In this document: piece by piece, positions 1-8,857 of the stretch
Layout of the letters: every line of letters begins with the position of its first letter
Position numbering within the stretch: position 1 is the stretch's first letter
NCBI GenBank assembly: GCA_023300375.1
Contig: JALZWO010000001.1
Coordinates: 37,229 to 101,228 of the forward strand
Origin: Granulosicoccus sp.
Lineage (GTDB): Bacteria > Pseudomonadota > Gammaproteobacteria > Granulosicoccales > Granulosicoccaceae
Direction of reading: 5' to 3'
Length of the DNA stretch: 64,000 nt
Made by a program: the position numbers and the translations under genes
Notes under the pieces: generated by a model
What the model saw: only the letters and a program-made list of their open reading frames with translations
The model's database searches: none
Told to the model about the DNA's origin: nothing

Positions 1-129
1 AGCAAGCCCCTGAAAGCCAACTTCCAGGGCGAAACTAGGAGCGCTGGGTAGCCCAAGCACTAAAAAAATTGCAGATACGACAGGCAGCACGCTGTTGCAG
101 CGAGCGAAATAAAACTTGCGTTCGGACAC
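1..129 (-). CDS. secreted protein of the EPS cluster, partial (5' end only)
   Basis: A reading frame opens at a GTG (127-129) and runs off the left edge of the window. Its 43 visible residues are a basic/polar start (MSERKFYFARCN), a hydrophobic stretch (VLPVVSAIFLVLGLPSAPSFA) ending in a likely signal-peptidase site, then the mature start LEVGFQGLA. A GGGA about 8 bases upstream could serve as ribosome binding site. It follows the tyrosine-kinase-like gene by 53 bases on the same strand. In comparable exopolysaccharide loci this slot is often filled by an outer-membrane beta-barrel protein, so an envelope protein is inferred, but the visible part shows only export. No other function can be read. 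Confidence 0.6.
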   Translation of the reverse strand, partial: MSERKFYFARCNSVLPVVSAIFLVLGLPSAPSFALEVGFQGLA

Positions 130-182
130 GTTGGGTTCCCGCTAACTAGGTTCAATCGAATACAAAGCTAGCGAGAAATCAA

Positions 183-1052
183 CTAGTTTGGCTGGTTGTT
201 AATTACTATTCCGGCAAGCTTACGTTCATCAATTTCGTCGATGACTGAATCAAGTACCCCTGGGGTAACCCCACCGTAAGGCACGACAAGTACAGTGTAG
301 TCACATATTTCCGATAGGATTTTTGCATCAGCCGACGTAGACATTGCTGGACCATCAACGATTACATAGCGATTATCGTACCGTTCCTTAATATCCAGCA
401 TAAGCTGTTGGTAACGTGCGCTCGTAAAGTGCTCAGAGCTGATCTCATTATTCTGTCCAAGAGGAACAACACGCATTCTAGGCACACCACTCGGGTTAAC
501 GATGTGCTCTATACCAAGTTCCGGATGCTCCAAATACTCGAGAAGTCCACGTGCATCTGAACGGCCAAGTAATTTCATTAACTTATACAAAATTGGCGTA
601 TGCAAATTAGCTTCAACAAGCATTGAAGTCTTTGCTTGATCAAAGGCAATAGTTGCCGCTAAGTTCAGGCTGACAAAACTACCACCAGCCTCTGGCACCA
701 CCGAACTCACCATGACACTGAAGTTTTCGTTGGGCTTCAGTTGGTAGAGCTTGGTACGTAATTGACGCATGGCATCGATCATGGTCTTGTCACGAGCTCG
801 CGGATGAACGATACCCAAGAGATCAAGCTGCTTGTCAGTAAACAAGCGAGGCTCGTTCATGTTCGCTAGATCGGCTTTGGCCCGATCCGCCAAGCTTACC
901 GAATCATTAGCTGCACGCAGTTGATGCTTTCCGCGAGCAGTGCTTTGCACTGGCACCATTGAGCTGCCAACTTTGCGACTACGGCGTTCGGACTTGCCTT
1001 GCTGCTGATCCAGCATTGAGCGGACGTTAGCGAATTTTGCGCGATCCGTCAT
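183..1052 (-). CDS. degenerate BY-kinase (CpsD/CapB, XrtA-autokinase-like) polysaccharide protein
   Basis: 289 residues with the fold of the cytoplasmic P-loop domain of bacterial tyrosine kinases that control exopolysaccharide chain length with a Wzz/GumC partner. The partner lies immediately upstream, with an ATGA start/stop overlap. The aligned motifs are eroded. The Walker A region reads VVPEAGGSFVSLNLA, with Gly where the ATP-binding Lys should be. Walker A' reads LVEANLHTP instead of the usual hhDxDxRxP. Walker B (RYVIVDGPAMS) keeps its Asp. The C-terminus (IDERKLAGIVINNQPN) lacks the tyrosine cluster normally autophosphorylated. The first ~90 residues are basic and polar. Family assignment is firm; catalysis is doubtful, so it may be a scaffold or regulator. 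Confidence 0.85.
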   Translation of the reverse strand: MTDRAKFANVRSMLDQQQGKSERRSRKVGSSMVPVQSTARGKHQLRAANDSVSLADRAKADLANMNEPRLFTDKQLDLLGIVHPRARDKTMIDAMRQLRTKLYQLKPNENFSVMVSSVVPEAGGSFVSLNLAATIAFDQAKTSMLVEANLHTPILYKLMKLLGRSDARGLLEYLEHPELGIEHIVNPSGVPRMRVVPLGQNNEISSEHFTSARYQQLMLDIKERYDNRYVIVDGPAMSTSADAKILSEICDYTVLVVPYGGVTPGVLDSVIDEIDERKLAGIVINNQPN

Positions 1053-2623
1053 AGTAGTGAGCCTCCACCGACTGCTTCCATGTTGTATTTGATGATAAAC
1101 ACGACCACGTATAAGACACAGACAAGGCCGACAGTCCCCATTATCGCACTAGGACGATGGAAAAATGGTGTTTTTTCGTTCGGAGAAGCCATATGTGGCA
1201 CAGTTGTTAGCAATGGTAGCTCCAAAACGTCAGTAACTGACGATGCAGTCCTGATTCTTGGGTCTAATTTAAGAAATACCACAAGATAGATAAACGGCAA
1301 TACAGTTGCCAAAACAATACCCGCCAGCACTATGTGTGCGAAACGCAAGCCGTTCGGTCTGGCTGGAAAATTCGCCGGTTGATGTATCCTGTAGAGAACA
1401 CCTTGCTTCTCAGCTCCGAGAGTCATTGTCAAACGTGCATTTTCTTGCTGACTGAGAAGATCTTCGTAAAATCTCTTGTTAATCTCATAGTCTCTAGACA
1501 GCTCCGACATCTGACGCTCAACCTGGGAGGACTGCGTAGAACGCTCGATTTCCTTCTCCAGCAGAACCTGAACTTGACGCATCTTTGCCTGTAGCGATTC
1601 TGCCTCTGACGCCGTACGTGAAAGATCACTACGTAATTGCTGGTAGACCGGGCTCAGGCTGGCAGAACCTGTGAAAGTATTGCCACCCACGTTGAAAACC
1701 GCTTGACCAGTGCCTTGCTGAGAGACATTTGTCGCTCTGTTTTGCGCTGCTTGCTTTGTATCTTCGATTTGTTGACGCAACCGGACAATATCTGGGTAGT
1801 CATCTGTATAAGACAAGCTGAGTAGGTCTATCTCAGATTGTAAACGGACAATTTGGTCTCTGGTTTGACCCAACTGATAGTCGCGGGCGAGAGTAGACGA
1901 CTCGCTGGACAGCTCGTTTTGTAACGAACGACGCCGTTGGTCAGCCTGGGCGAACTGAATAGATGTCTGCTCAAAAGAACGTTGCAGCTCAACAATACGA
2001 GCATTGACATTGCCTTCAGTTGTAGGACTCATTCCTGGATGCTGGCTTTGAAAACTCTCCAACCGCCCTTCCGCGTCTTCAAGCTTGTTTCGGTAAGTCT
2101 CAACTTGACTGATAATGAACTCAAAGGCTTCAGTTGTCTCAACGGTGGAGGAGTCCATCGTTTTTTGTAGAAATAGGTCAGCGTAAAGACTCGCCACCTG
2201 AAAAGCTAACGCCGGATCGTCATCGAAATACTCAATCTGTAGCAACTGATTATTGCTGTTGTGTATCGAAGTGGCATCCGTCAAGTCGTCGCGAGCCTCT
2301 TCGCGATCAGCCGCTGAGGTTGACGAATTGGTATAGCCCACCTCGTCAAGGATTCGATCGACGATGTCTGAGGCAAAAAGCTCTTCCTTCGCCACGTTGG
2401 CCTTATCACGGTTAGCGACCTGTTCAGCGCCAATTATGGGAGCCACGAGATTACTGTCATCCACATAAATCTGCACTGAGGAGGTGTATTTCTTTTGCCA
2501 CAAAAAGCCTGTGATCATGAACAATAGGCTTATCAAGCAAAATATGGCCAAGAGAGTGCCGGCCCTTGACGCTGCTTCCCTAGAGAGCAGAGGTACTGCC
2601 TCGTCGAGCGTTATGTTACTCAT
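1049..2623 (-). CDS. polysaccharide chain-length determinant (Wzz/GumC, XrtA-type)
   Basis: 524-residue inner-membrane polysaccharide co-polymerase. An N-terminal membrane segment (~20-42) leads to a long periplasmic region rich in heptad-like Q/E/L/R stretches (~170-400, coiled coil). A Pro-rich return segment (HQPANFPARPNGLRFAH) precedes a second membrane helix (~427-450), and a third hydrophobic segment lies near 493-512. Proteins of this class set chain length and link synthesis to the outer-membrane exporter. It sits between the export lipoprotein gene upstream and the kinase-like gene downstream, overlapping the latter by 4 bases, which points to translational coupling. The extra C-terminal helix and length fit the exosortase-associated subfamily better than enterobacterial Wzz. 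Confidence 0.85.
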   Translation of the reverse strand: MSNITLDEAVPLLSREAASRAGTLLAIFCLISLLFMITGFLWQKKYTSSVQIYVDDSNLVAPIIGAEQVANRDKANVAKEELFASDIVDRILDEVGYTNSSTSAADREEARDDLTDATSIHNSNNQLLQIEYFDDDPALAFQVASLYADLFLQKTMDSSTVETTEAFEFIISQVETYRNKLEDAEGRLESFQSQHPGMSPTTEGNVNARIVELQRSFEQTSIQFAQADQRRRSLQNELSSESSTLARDYQLGQTRDQIVRLQSEIDLLSLSYTDDYPDIVRLRQQIEDTKQAAQNRATNVSQQGTGQAVFNVGGNTFTGSASLSPVYQQLRSDLSRTASEAESLQAKMRQVQVLLEKEIERSTQSSQVERQMSELSRDYEINKRFYEDLLSQQENARLTMTLGAEKQGVLYRIHQPANFPARPNGLRFAHIVLAGIVLATVLPFIYLVVFLKLDPRIRTASSVTDVLELPLLTTVPHMASPNEKTPFFHRPSAIMGTVGLVCVLYVVVFIIKYNMEAVGGGSLL

Positions 2624-2686
2624 AATAAAGTTCTTCTTTAATGATTAGTATTCGGTTGGCTCAGTGCTTTTGCAAAGTTGCTTTCG

Positions 2687-3316
2687 TTAGAAACGACGTT
2701 CCGGTATGGTAATCACATCGCCCGGAATGAGCTGATAGTTAGTATCGAGTAACCCGCTAGACAAGATGTCCTGAAGGTACACGTCGAAAGTGCGGGCTAC
2801 TCCATCTATTGTTCGGTACAGCTTTGCAGAGTTAGGCGAAGCAAACTCGTTGGTCCCCCCTGCTTCTAGTACAAGATCGATTACGGTCATTCCATCTCGG
2901 TGTTGGATAGACTTGGGATCGGCAACGCCGCCTACTACCCGGACTCTGTTCTGGAATTCCGCACTAGGAATTTCCTGAATGATTACTGAGACGCGAGGCG
3001 TCCTAATAAATTGAGAAAGCTTCTGTTCTGTAATTTTGGAGATTTCTGTAGGGGTTTGACCACCCGCCAGAATATCGCCGGCCAGCGGCACTGAAATGAA
3101 CCCATCAGGCCGAACAGGCACTGTTACCGACAAATCTGGGTTCTTCCAAACACTCACACTGACGATATCACCGGAGCCCAATCTGAATTCCGGCGCGGTT
3201 TTTGTACTAATTTCGGGAGGACGCTCGTTTTCTGACAACGGGCCTCTAGCTCCAACACATCCAGTCAGAGTTAGTACCAGTGCGAAAAATGCCGTCAAAA
3301 AATACTTTTTATCCAT
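2687..3316 (-). CDS. polysaccharide export lipoprotein (Wza/EpsA-like)
   Basis: 209-residue outer-membrane lipoprotein. The signal peptide ends in the lipobox LTGC (lipidated Cys20). It is followed by a Poly_export-type domain (EFRLGSGDIVSVSVWKNPDLSVTVPVRPDGFISVPLAGDI) and one SLBB-like domain (~120-205, VRVVGGVADPKSI ... GDVITIPERRF). Known relatives form the periplasmic/outer-membrane channel for exopolysaccharide. It is shorter than E. coli Wza (about 380 residues), as is usual in exosortase-associated loci. It is the first gene of the minus-strand set export lipoprotein - chain-length determinant - kinase-like - secreted protein, so its promoter should lie in the 326-base gap upstream. 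Confidence 0.88.
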   Translation of the reverse strand: MDKKYFLTAFFALVLTLTGCVGARGPLSENERPPEISTKTAPEFRLGSGDIVSVSVWKNPDLSVTVPVRPDGFISVPLAGDILAGGQTPTEISKITEQKLSQFIRTPRVSVIIQEIPSAEFQNRVRVVGGVADPKSIQHRDGMTVIDLVLEAGGTNEFASPNSAKLYRTIDGVARTFDVYLQDILSSGLLDTNYQLIPGDVITIPERRF

Positions 3317-3642
3317 CTGTTAAAAGTGCCTCCAAGACACACCAACTTGTTCAAATTGCCGATAAAAATGAATATGTTGAAACCAAACACATACTCTTCG
3401 AAAATAGATCGGGATCTGTAGGACATATATGCTTCAATTACACGCCTTGACCTACACAACCAAACCTGACTCTGTTGTTAACGACCCCATTCGCTAATTT
3501 GTGCAGAGTTTACTTTCAATTTCGCTCAGCATCACTAACTAGTCTACAAAATTAAGGAAATAAATGAGTCCGAATGGTCACAACTCACCCAACAAATTAT
3601 GTTTCACTGCCTTTGGCACCCAATCTGGGCTAAGGTTCTATT
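3317..3642. other. intergenic region between divergent EPS-export and J-domain genes
   Basis: This AT-rich stretch of 326 bases separates the minus-strand polysaccharide export operon from the plus-strand J-domain gene and must hold both promoters. I see no convincing paired -35/-10 boxes, no RNA gene, and only short out-of-frame ORFs. Confidence 0.5.
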
Positions 3643-4251
3643 ATGGCCACGGATAATTTACAAACAAAAAGTTTCGCTCATCACTACGAGCAACTTGAGC
3701 TCCACGACAGAGCCAACTGGGAACTCGCCCGCGCTAATTACAGGCGTCTGGTGCATCTATGGCACCCAGATCGCTTTGCACAGCGCCCAAGAGAAAGAGC
3801 TCACGCCCAACAACAATTCATTAACCTTACGAAATCTTACAACGTGCTACGTAATTTCTACCGTAAAAATAAACGTCTGCCTTTTGAAACTGCTTCAGCG
3901 ACCATAAATGGTGAGTCGGAAAGCAGTATGAACAATACGTTTGATGAACAGGGCTTAGATAATACACCTCCTCCGGAGGTAGATGCCGGCATACTCGCCC
4001 GTGATCCGGCCGATCGGGAGAAAAAGATCAGCCCAAAGAGCATGCAAAAGCTCGGCTGGCTCATGGCTGGAGGCGCGATTATTTTCGGTACAATATTGCT
4101 CTTCTTGGTGATCGACAAGAGAGCTAATCAGGCTACCGCCCAACAAGGCAGAGAAGTGGTTAAGGAGGCTCCAAACAGCGAATTTTTACCAAGCGCATCT
4201 GAATTACGTCGCGCTCAAACTCGCGGTGCATTCGTAAAACCCACTAGATAG
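3643..4251 (+). CDS. membrane-anchored J-domain (DnaJ-like) protein
   Basis: 202 residues. The N-terminal ~75 residues form a J domain with the diagnostic HPD tripeptide at 41-43 (LVHLWHPDRFAQ) and the following helix (QQQFINLTKSYNVLRNFY). J domains stimulate the ATPase of DnaK-type chaperones. A polar acidic linker (~85-135) leads to one membrane helix (~138-157, WLMAGGAIIFGTILLFLVI) and a ~45-residue tail. The J domain should face the cytoplasm. The start is supported by AAGG 8 bases upstream of the ATG. It lies between two parts of an exopolysaccharide locus, so a role in assembling or regulating that machinery is possible, but this is inference from position only. Confidence 0.8.
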   Translation: MATDNLQTKSFAHHYEQLELHDRANWELARANYRRLVHLWHPDRFAQRPRERAHAQQQFINLTKSYNVLRNFYRKNKRLPFETASATINGESESSMNNTFDEQGLDNTPPPEVDAGILARDPADREKKISPKSMQKLGWLMAGGAIIFGTILLFLVIDKRANQATAQQGREVVKEAPNSEFLPSASELRRAQTRGAFVKPTR

Positions 4252-4260
4252 TGGGCTTTA

Positions 4261-4370
4261 CCACCGCCAAAGGCGTTGGTACAGTCCATCAGCACAATAC
4301 ACAGGCACAATAAACCTGCTTGCCTGCTTTGTGCTGAATGGACGGACAACTGCACCTAACTGCACCTAAC
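4261..4370. other. stem-loops and tandem decamer downstream of the J-domain gene
   Basis: Right after the J-domain stop, CCACCGCC and GGCGTTGG (4261-4279) form a small hairpin with one mismatch. Next, 4284-4297 (GTCCATCAGCACAA) pairs with 4329-4343 over 14 bp with one bulged A. An inner stem CAGGCA/TGCCTG (4302-4307, 4321-4326) is nested inside. The decamer TGCACCTAAC is then repeated in tandem (4351-4370). No T-run follows, so this is not a standard intrinsic terminator. It could be a structured RNA end or a small mobile-repeat remnant. Confidence 0.55.
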
Positions 4371-4542
4371 ATTTTGTGCATTCGAGAAATGTTTTACCGA
4401 GTGACTAGAAGCGGAAAAACTCCGTCAAGTCTTGGAAAAAGCGTTGATTAAACACACGCCATCGCTGCAACAACCTTCACGATGTTTTACGATTTCATAC
4501 CCGTAAAATCGGCAATTAACGAACAAATTACCGCGCTATTGC

Positions 4543-4565
4543 AAAACTAGAGCTCTACCGAGCTC
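4543..4565 (-). terminator. weak intrinsic terminator overlapping the sugar-transferase stop codon
   Basis: On the minus strand GAGCTC-GGTA-GAGCTC forms a 6-bp stem with a 4-base loop, followed by TAGTTTT. The stop codon of the sugar transferase lies in the loop. The stem is short, so termination may be partial. Confidence 0.4.
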
Positions 4566-5943
4566 CTTTGCCAAACAAAACAACCTCAGCAGTTTGACAA
4601 AGAATCAACATATCAAGAAAGATGGTGTGGTTCTTTATGTAGTACAAATCGAACTCTTGCTTTTGTACTGAATCTTTCATCGAGGCGCCGTATGGGTAAC
4701 AAACTTGAGCCCAACCGGTAATTCCCGGCTTCACGGCATGCCTCTCCCTGTAATAAGGTATTGATTCACTGAGCTGCTCAACAAAGTGTGGCCGTTCAGG
4801 TCGCGGGCCGACAAAACTCATATCGCCACTGAGTACATTAAGTATCTGAGGGAGTTCGTCGATGCGGGTATTGCGGATGAATTCTCCAACCCGCGTCACG
4901 CGCGAATCGTTCTTGGTTGCCCATTGCGCGCCGCCTTTACTCTCCGCATCTGTGCTCATACTTCTAAATTTAAGCACCTCAAAAGGACGACCCAGATACC
5001 CCACTCTTATCTGTTTGTACATAATAGGGGCACTCGGACCGTCTTCGATTTTGATCGCAATAGCTGCCAACAGCATAAACGGCCAGGTGATCGCGATGAT
5101 CAATCCGCTGGCAATCACGTCGAACATCCGTTTAGTGATATCAACGAACGCGCCTCTTGCAAATCCATCAGAGTAGATGAGCCAATCTGGCCGCAGGATG
5201 TCTAGTGGTAGCTTCCCCTGCTCGCGTTCAAAGAAGCTCAGAAGATCAATGACGTCTAAACCATGCAGTTTGCACTCTAGCAGCTCATCCAGAGGCAAAC
5301 TGCCACGTCGTTCATCAGCAGCCACGACGATTTCGTCAATATTGTTTTCGATAGCGAATTCAAGCAGGGTTTTGTCACCTTGCTCGACCAATAACTCGCT
5401 ACTTACTGTGGTGCCTGCGTCCGTAGAAAGTGGTACGTATCCAACGATACGAAATCCCCGCCTGTCCACTCGACGTCGAAGTCGTCGAGCGATTGAGCCT
5501 GCCTTTTCTCCAGCGCCCAGCACTAACACTCTAATTTTCAGGATATCGCGGTCTACGTAGTAGAAAAACATAGGACGGATAGTACCCACCATAAAAAACG
5601 CGATGATGATTGCCAAGGCGAAGACACCACGCCCCAACTTTAGCGGAGGGATGAGGTAATAAAGCAGTGCCAAAATTGCGGCACCACAGAGGAACCCGAT
5701 GACCGAGCGCAGAAATACGCCAAGTATTCCCCCACGAAAGCGACTTTGATAGAGCCCCATTGCCATCATCGTGACCGGCATAACAGTACCAAACAGTAAA
5801 GAGGTCAACAAAGGAGACCCGATACTGGACACTTGGGTTATTTGCGAACCATCAAAGCGCACGTAGGCTGCAATGAACACAGCCACCACGCAGATGCAAA
5901 ATTCCAAAAGTGCCAACAATAAAAATGGCACCCTTAGATGCAT
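4555..5943 (-). CDS. polyprenyl-phosphate sugar-1-phosphate transferase (EpsB/WcaJ-like)
   Basis: Initiating glycosyltransferase of exopolysaccharide synthesis, transferring a sugar-1-phosphate to undecaprenyl phosphate at the inner membrane. Four hydrophobic N-terminal helices are followed by a CoA-binding/Rossmann-like region (RVLVLGAGEKAGSIARRLRR). The C-terminal bacterial sugar-transferase domain has a membrane re-entrant segment (KRMFDVIASGLIIAITWPFMLL) and the conserved VLKFRSM, RIDELPQ, MSFVGPRPERP and KPGITGWAQV motifs. It resembles the exosortase-associated subfamily. The start is uncertain. The ATG at 5943 gives 462 residues, but the preceding in-frame FKFFK looks like the family's usual start, so a TTG at 5967 is plausible. 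In-frame ATG 6003 and TTG 6063 exist further upstream. Confidence 0.88.
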   Translation of the reverse strand: MHLRVPFLLLALLEFCICVVAVFIAAYVRFDGSQITQVSSIGSPLLTSLLFGTVMPVTMMAMGLYQSRFRGGILGVFLRSVIGFLCGAAILALLYYLIPPLKLGRGVFALAIIIAFFMVGTIRPMFFYYVDRDILKIRVLVLGAGEKAGSIARRLRRRVDRRGFRIVGYVPLSTDAGTTVSSELLVEQGDKTLLEFAIENNIDEIVVAADERRGSLPLDELLECKLHGLDVIDLLSFFEREQGKLPLDILRPDWLIYSDGFARGAFVDITKRMFDVIASGLIIAITWPFMLLAAIAIKIEDGPSAPIMYKQIRVGYLGRPFEVLKFRSMSTDAESKGGAQWATKNDSRVTRVGEFIRNTRIDELPQILNVLSGDMSFVGPRPERPHFVEQLSESIPYYRERHAVKPGITGWAQVCYPYGASMKDSVQKQEFDLYYIKNHTIFLDMLILCQTAEVVLFGKGAR

Positions 5944-6209
5944 TTTAAAAAATTTAAATGATCCCAAAATTTTCCATTTTCCCAATAATTCGGTGTGCCA
6001 CATTGAAGCATGTGGACGATCTGTGCAGTTTACCGCTACAACTATGCCAACTGGGCAGAACAATTCGCTGAATCGTAAAGATACCCTTGCCGATCTAACA
6101 GTTCGGCCGCGATGATTATATGGTCAGATGCTTGCTTCAACACAAACTGTTGACATCCTTTTACACAATCTGTTGGACGTTCCATATCTGGCAAGGCGCT
6201 ACATTCGAG

Positions 6210-6215
6210 TATAAT
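6210..6215 (+). promoter_or_regulatory. probable -10 box for the UDP-sugar dehydrogenase gene
   Basis: A perfect TATAAT lies 68 bases before the preferred ATG (6283). No good -35 is seen at 16-18 bases. A start about 7 bases downstream would leave almost no leader for the alternative GTG at 6235, which favours the ATG at 6283. Confidence 0.45.
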
Positions 6216-6282
6216 CTTGGCCGCTACCTTTTAAGTGGGACCTACCCTGTCGAACACTTCTAAACGAGACCCTTCGCAAATC

Positions 6283-7563
6283 ATGTTCCAAATCGCCAAC
6301 AACGACACCATTGCAATCATCGGCTTGGGTTATGTCGGACTACCACTCGCTGTGGAGTTCGCAAAAAACTATCCCACCATCGGCTTCGATATTTACAAAG
6401 AGAGAATCGATGAGCTGCAATCAGGTTTTGATAAAACCTTGGAAGTATCTGCTGAAGAGTTAGCAGAGGCTACCAATATGCAATACACCCACAACATAAA
6501 AGACTTGTCCGATTGCAAAGTGTTTATCGTCACCGTGCCAACGCCTATCAACAGACATAAACAACCTGATCTTACCCCACTGATCAAAGCCAGTGAATCC
6601 ATTGGCAAAGTGATGAAGCGTGGATGTGTGGTGATTTATGAGTCAACTGTGTACCCCGGCGCCACTGAAGAAGTGTGCATTCCCATTCTCGAACGTGAGT
6701 CTGGCTTAGTCTTTAACACCGACTTTTTCGCAGGGTACAGCCCAGAGCGTATCAACCCGGGGGATAAAGAGCATCGTGTCAGCACGATCATGAAGGTAAC
6801 ATCAGGATCAACACCTGAAGTCGGCAAAGCTGTTGATGATCTTTACAAGCGCATCATTACCGCGGGCACCCACCTGGCAAGCTCTATTAAAGTAGCTGAG
6901 GCTGCCAAGGTTATCGAAAACACGCAACGAGACCTCAATATTGCCCTGATAAATGAGTTAGCTCTAATATTTGATAGGCTCGATATTGACACCTTAGAAG
7001 TCCTAGAAGCTGCCGGCACTAAGTGGAACTTCTTGAACTTCAGACCAGGCTTGGTAGGAGGCCATTGTATTAGCGTCGATCCCTATTACCTGACTCACAA
7101 AGCGCAGGAAATTGGCTACCACCCACAAGTTATATTGTCTGGCCGGCAAATAAATGACGGCATGGGAGCCTTCGTTGCAGAACGCATCATTAAGATGCTT
7201 ACACGCAAACGCATTCATGTGGTCGGTGCAAACGTCCTTATATTGGGCTTAGCATTTAAGGAAAACTGTCCTGACCTAAGAAATACACGAGTCGTAGACA
7301 TTGTTGGAGAGCTAGAGCATTACCACGCCAATGTCGATGTTTTCGACCCCTGGGTCAACAAAGAAGAAGCTCAAAACGAATATGGCCTAGCGCCAATAGA
7401 TGCACCTGCTGCAGGAACCTACGACGCAATCATCCTGGCCGTGGCCCACAACCAATTTCTGGAATTGGGTGTTGATGCCATACGCGCGTTCGGAAAACCT
7501 GACAATATACTCTATGACATTAAAAGCGTACTACCTAAAGACGCTGTTGATGCTCGTTTGTAG
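6283..7563 (+). CDS. UDP-N-acetyl-sugar dehydrogenase (TviB/VipA-like)
   Basis: NAD-dependent nucleotide-sugar 6-dehydrogenase, most like the TviB/WbpA class that makes UDP-N-acetyl-hexosaminuronate for capsule, O-antigen or EPS. From the N-terminus it shows a Rossmann motif ([17 protein letters not shown]), the central-domain signatures [10 protein letters not shown] and [13 protein letters not shown], the helix with [22 protein letters not shown], and the catalytic-Cys motif [15 protein letters not shown] (Cys262 from this start). The C-terminal UDP-binding domain carries [18 protein letters not shown] at 6235 would add 16 residues with no family counterpart, so the ATG at 6283 (426 residues, normal length) is chosen. 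The next gene, an epimerase, starts 66 bases downstream, forming a two-gene sugar-precursor unit. Confidence 0.9.
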   Translation: MFQIANNDTIAIIGLGYVGLPLAVEFAKNYPTIGFDIYKERIDELQSGFDKTLEVSAEELAEATNMQYTHNIKDLSDCKVFIVTVPTPINRHKQPDLTPLIKASESIGKVMKRGCVVIYESTVYPGATEEVCIPILERESGLVFNTDFFAGYSPERINPGDKEHRVSTIMKVTSGSTPEVGKAVDDLYKRIITAGTHLASSIKVAEAAKVIENTQRDLNIALINELALIFDRLDIDTLEVLEAAGTKWNFLNFRPGLVGGHCISVDPYYLTHKAQEIGYHPQVILSGRQINDGMGAFVAERIIKMLTRKRIHVVGANVLILGLAFKENCPDLRNTRVVDIVGELEHYHANVDVFDPWVNKEEAQNEYGLAPIDAPAAGTYDAIILAVAHNQFLELGVDAIRAFGKPDNILYDIKSVLPKDAVDARL

Positions 7564-7629
7564 CGCCTACACAAAACGTGTCAAAGATCATATCTCTTCC
7601 CAAATAACCGCTAAGACCACAGCTCCATT

Positions 7630-8637
7630 ATGAAAGTCTTGATAACAGGTACAGCCGGATTCATCGGTTCAACACTCGCCCTTAAGCTACTTGCTCGTGG
7701 CGACGAGGTCATCGGCATTGACAATGTCAACGATTACTATGACGTCAACTTAAAACTTGCCAGATTAGAACGAGTCAAGGCACATGCAGGCTTTACAGAG
7801 GTGCGCGGCAACCTTGAAGACAAAGAGCTGATGGAAGCCACGTTTCGCAAACATCAGCCACAGCGGGTTGTAAATCTTGCAGCACAAGCAGGCGTTAGAT
7901 ACTCACTAGAAAATCCACAGGCGTACATCGATGCAAATGTTGTGGGTTTTACCAATGTTTTAGAAAATTGCAGGCACACGAAAGTTGAACATCTGGTTTA
8001 TGCATCAACTAGCTCTGTTTATGGCAATCACACAAACATGCCATTCTCAATTCACGAGTCTGTAGATCACCCTGTAAGTTTGTATGCGGCTACAAAAAAA
8101 GCGAACGAGCTAATGGCTCACACCTATAGCCACCTCTTCCAGCTGCCAACAACAGGCCTGCGATTTTTCACGGTATACGGTCCATGGGGGCGTCCTGACA
8201 TGGCACTGTTCTTATTCACCAAGAACATACTCGCTGGTAAGCCTATTGATGTATTTAACTACGGAAAGCACAAGCGTGACTTCACCTATGTTGAGGACAT
8301 TGTAGAGGGTGTTATGCGAACACTAGACAATGCAGCGACGCCTAACGAACAATGGGACAGTAACGCACCTGACCCCGCTACAAGCTCTGCACCATTCCGT
8401 ATCTATAATATAGGCAACAACGAGCCTGTTGATCTGGAACACTACATCAGCACCCTTGAGTCTTGCTTGAACCGCACAGCAGAAAAAAACCTGATGCCGC
8501 TGCAGGCTGGCGATGTACCAGACACTTATGCCGATGTGAGTGATCTAGTGCGCGATGTTAACTACAAGCCCAATACCAGCGTGGAAGACGGCATATCCAA
8601 GTTCGTTGACTGGTATCTGGATTATTACAAGGTTTAA
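7630..8637 (+). CDS. NAD-dependent UDP-glucuronate 4-epimerase-like enzyme
   Basis: 335-residue extended short-chain dehydrogenase of the UDP-glucuronate epimerase (CapI/LspL-like) group, which inverts C4 of UDP-hexuronic acids. Seen directly: the nucleotide-binding GTAGFIG (7-13), the [12 protein letters not shown] stretch typical of this subgroup, catalytic YAATK (Tyr152, Lys156) with the preceding STSSVYG serine, [17 protein letters not shown], and the substrate-binding [13 protein letters not shown]. It follows the UDP-sugar dehydrogenase on the same strand, whose product it could use directly, giving galacturonate-type precursors for the polysaccharide. The exact substrate (N-acetylated or not) cannot be read from the sequence. 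Confidence 0.88.
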   Translation: MKVLITGTAGFIGSTLALKLLARGDEVIGIDNVNDYYDVNLKLARLERVKAHAGFTEVRGNLEDKELMEATFRKHQPQRVVNLAAQAGVRYSLENPQAYIDANVVGFTNVLENCRHTKVEHLVYASTSSVYGNHTNMPFSIHESVDHPVSLYAATKKANELMAHTYSHLFQLPTTGLRFFTVYGPWGRPDMALFLFTKNILAGKPIDVFNYGKHKRDFTYVEDIVEGVMRTLDNAATPNEQWDSNAPDPATSSAPFRIYNIGNNEPVDLEHYISTLESCLNRTAEKNLMPLQAGDVPDTYADVSDLVRDVNYKPNTSVEDGISKFVDWYLDYYKV

Positions 8638-8683
8638 ACGCAAGACCGAAAGACATTTTCTGAGGCGATAGAAAACTGAGAAA

Positions 8684-8768
8684 TGTCATTCTCGCGAAGA
8701 GCTGTCATTCCCGCGAAGGCGGGAATCTTGTGTTTAGAACGCCATGCCCCGCCTTCTTAGGGATGACA
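8684..8768. repeat. REP/BIME-like cluster of CGGGAAT-type palindromes
   Basis: Three related units: a partial one at 8684-8700 (TGTCATTCTCGCGAAGA), a full one at 8704-8727 containing the perfect hairpin ATTCCCGC-GAAG-GCGGGAAT (8707-8726), and an inverted degenerate one at 8746-8768. The second and third can pair into a long stem. The core recurs at 60245. Such elements lie between genes in many proteobacteria; here they follow the epimerase stop. Confidence 0.75.
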
Positions 8769-8857
8769 CACTAAAGAATGTTCCCATTCAAGACAAGGCT
8801 TGAAAGTCCGTATAACGCAATAACATCAAACACAAACAGGCGTTTGTACTTGATACA

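Noticed and set aside
6235..6282. Upstream GTG start for the UDP-sugar dehydrogenase
   Set aside because: The extra 16 residues have no family counterpart and the TATAAT at 6210 leaves almost no leader for it.
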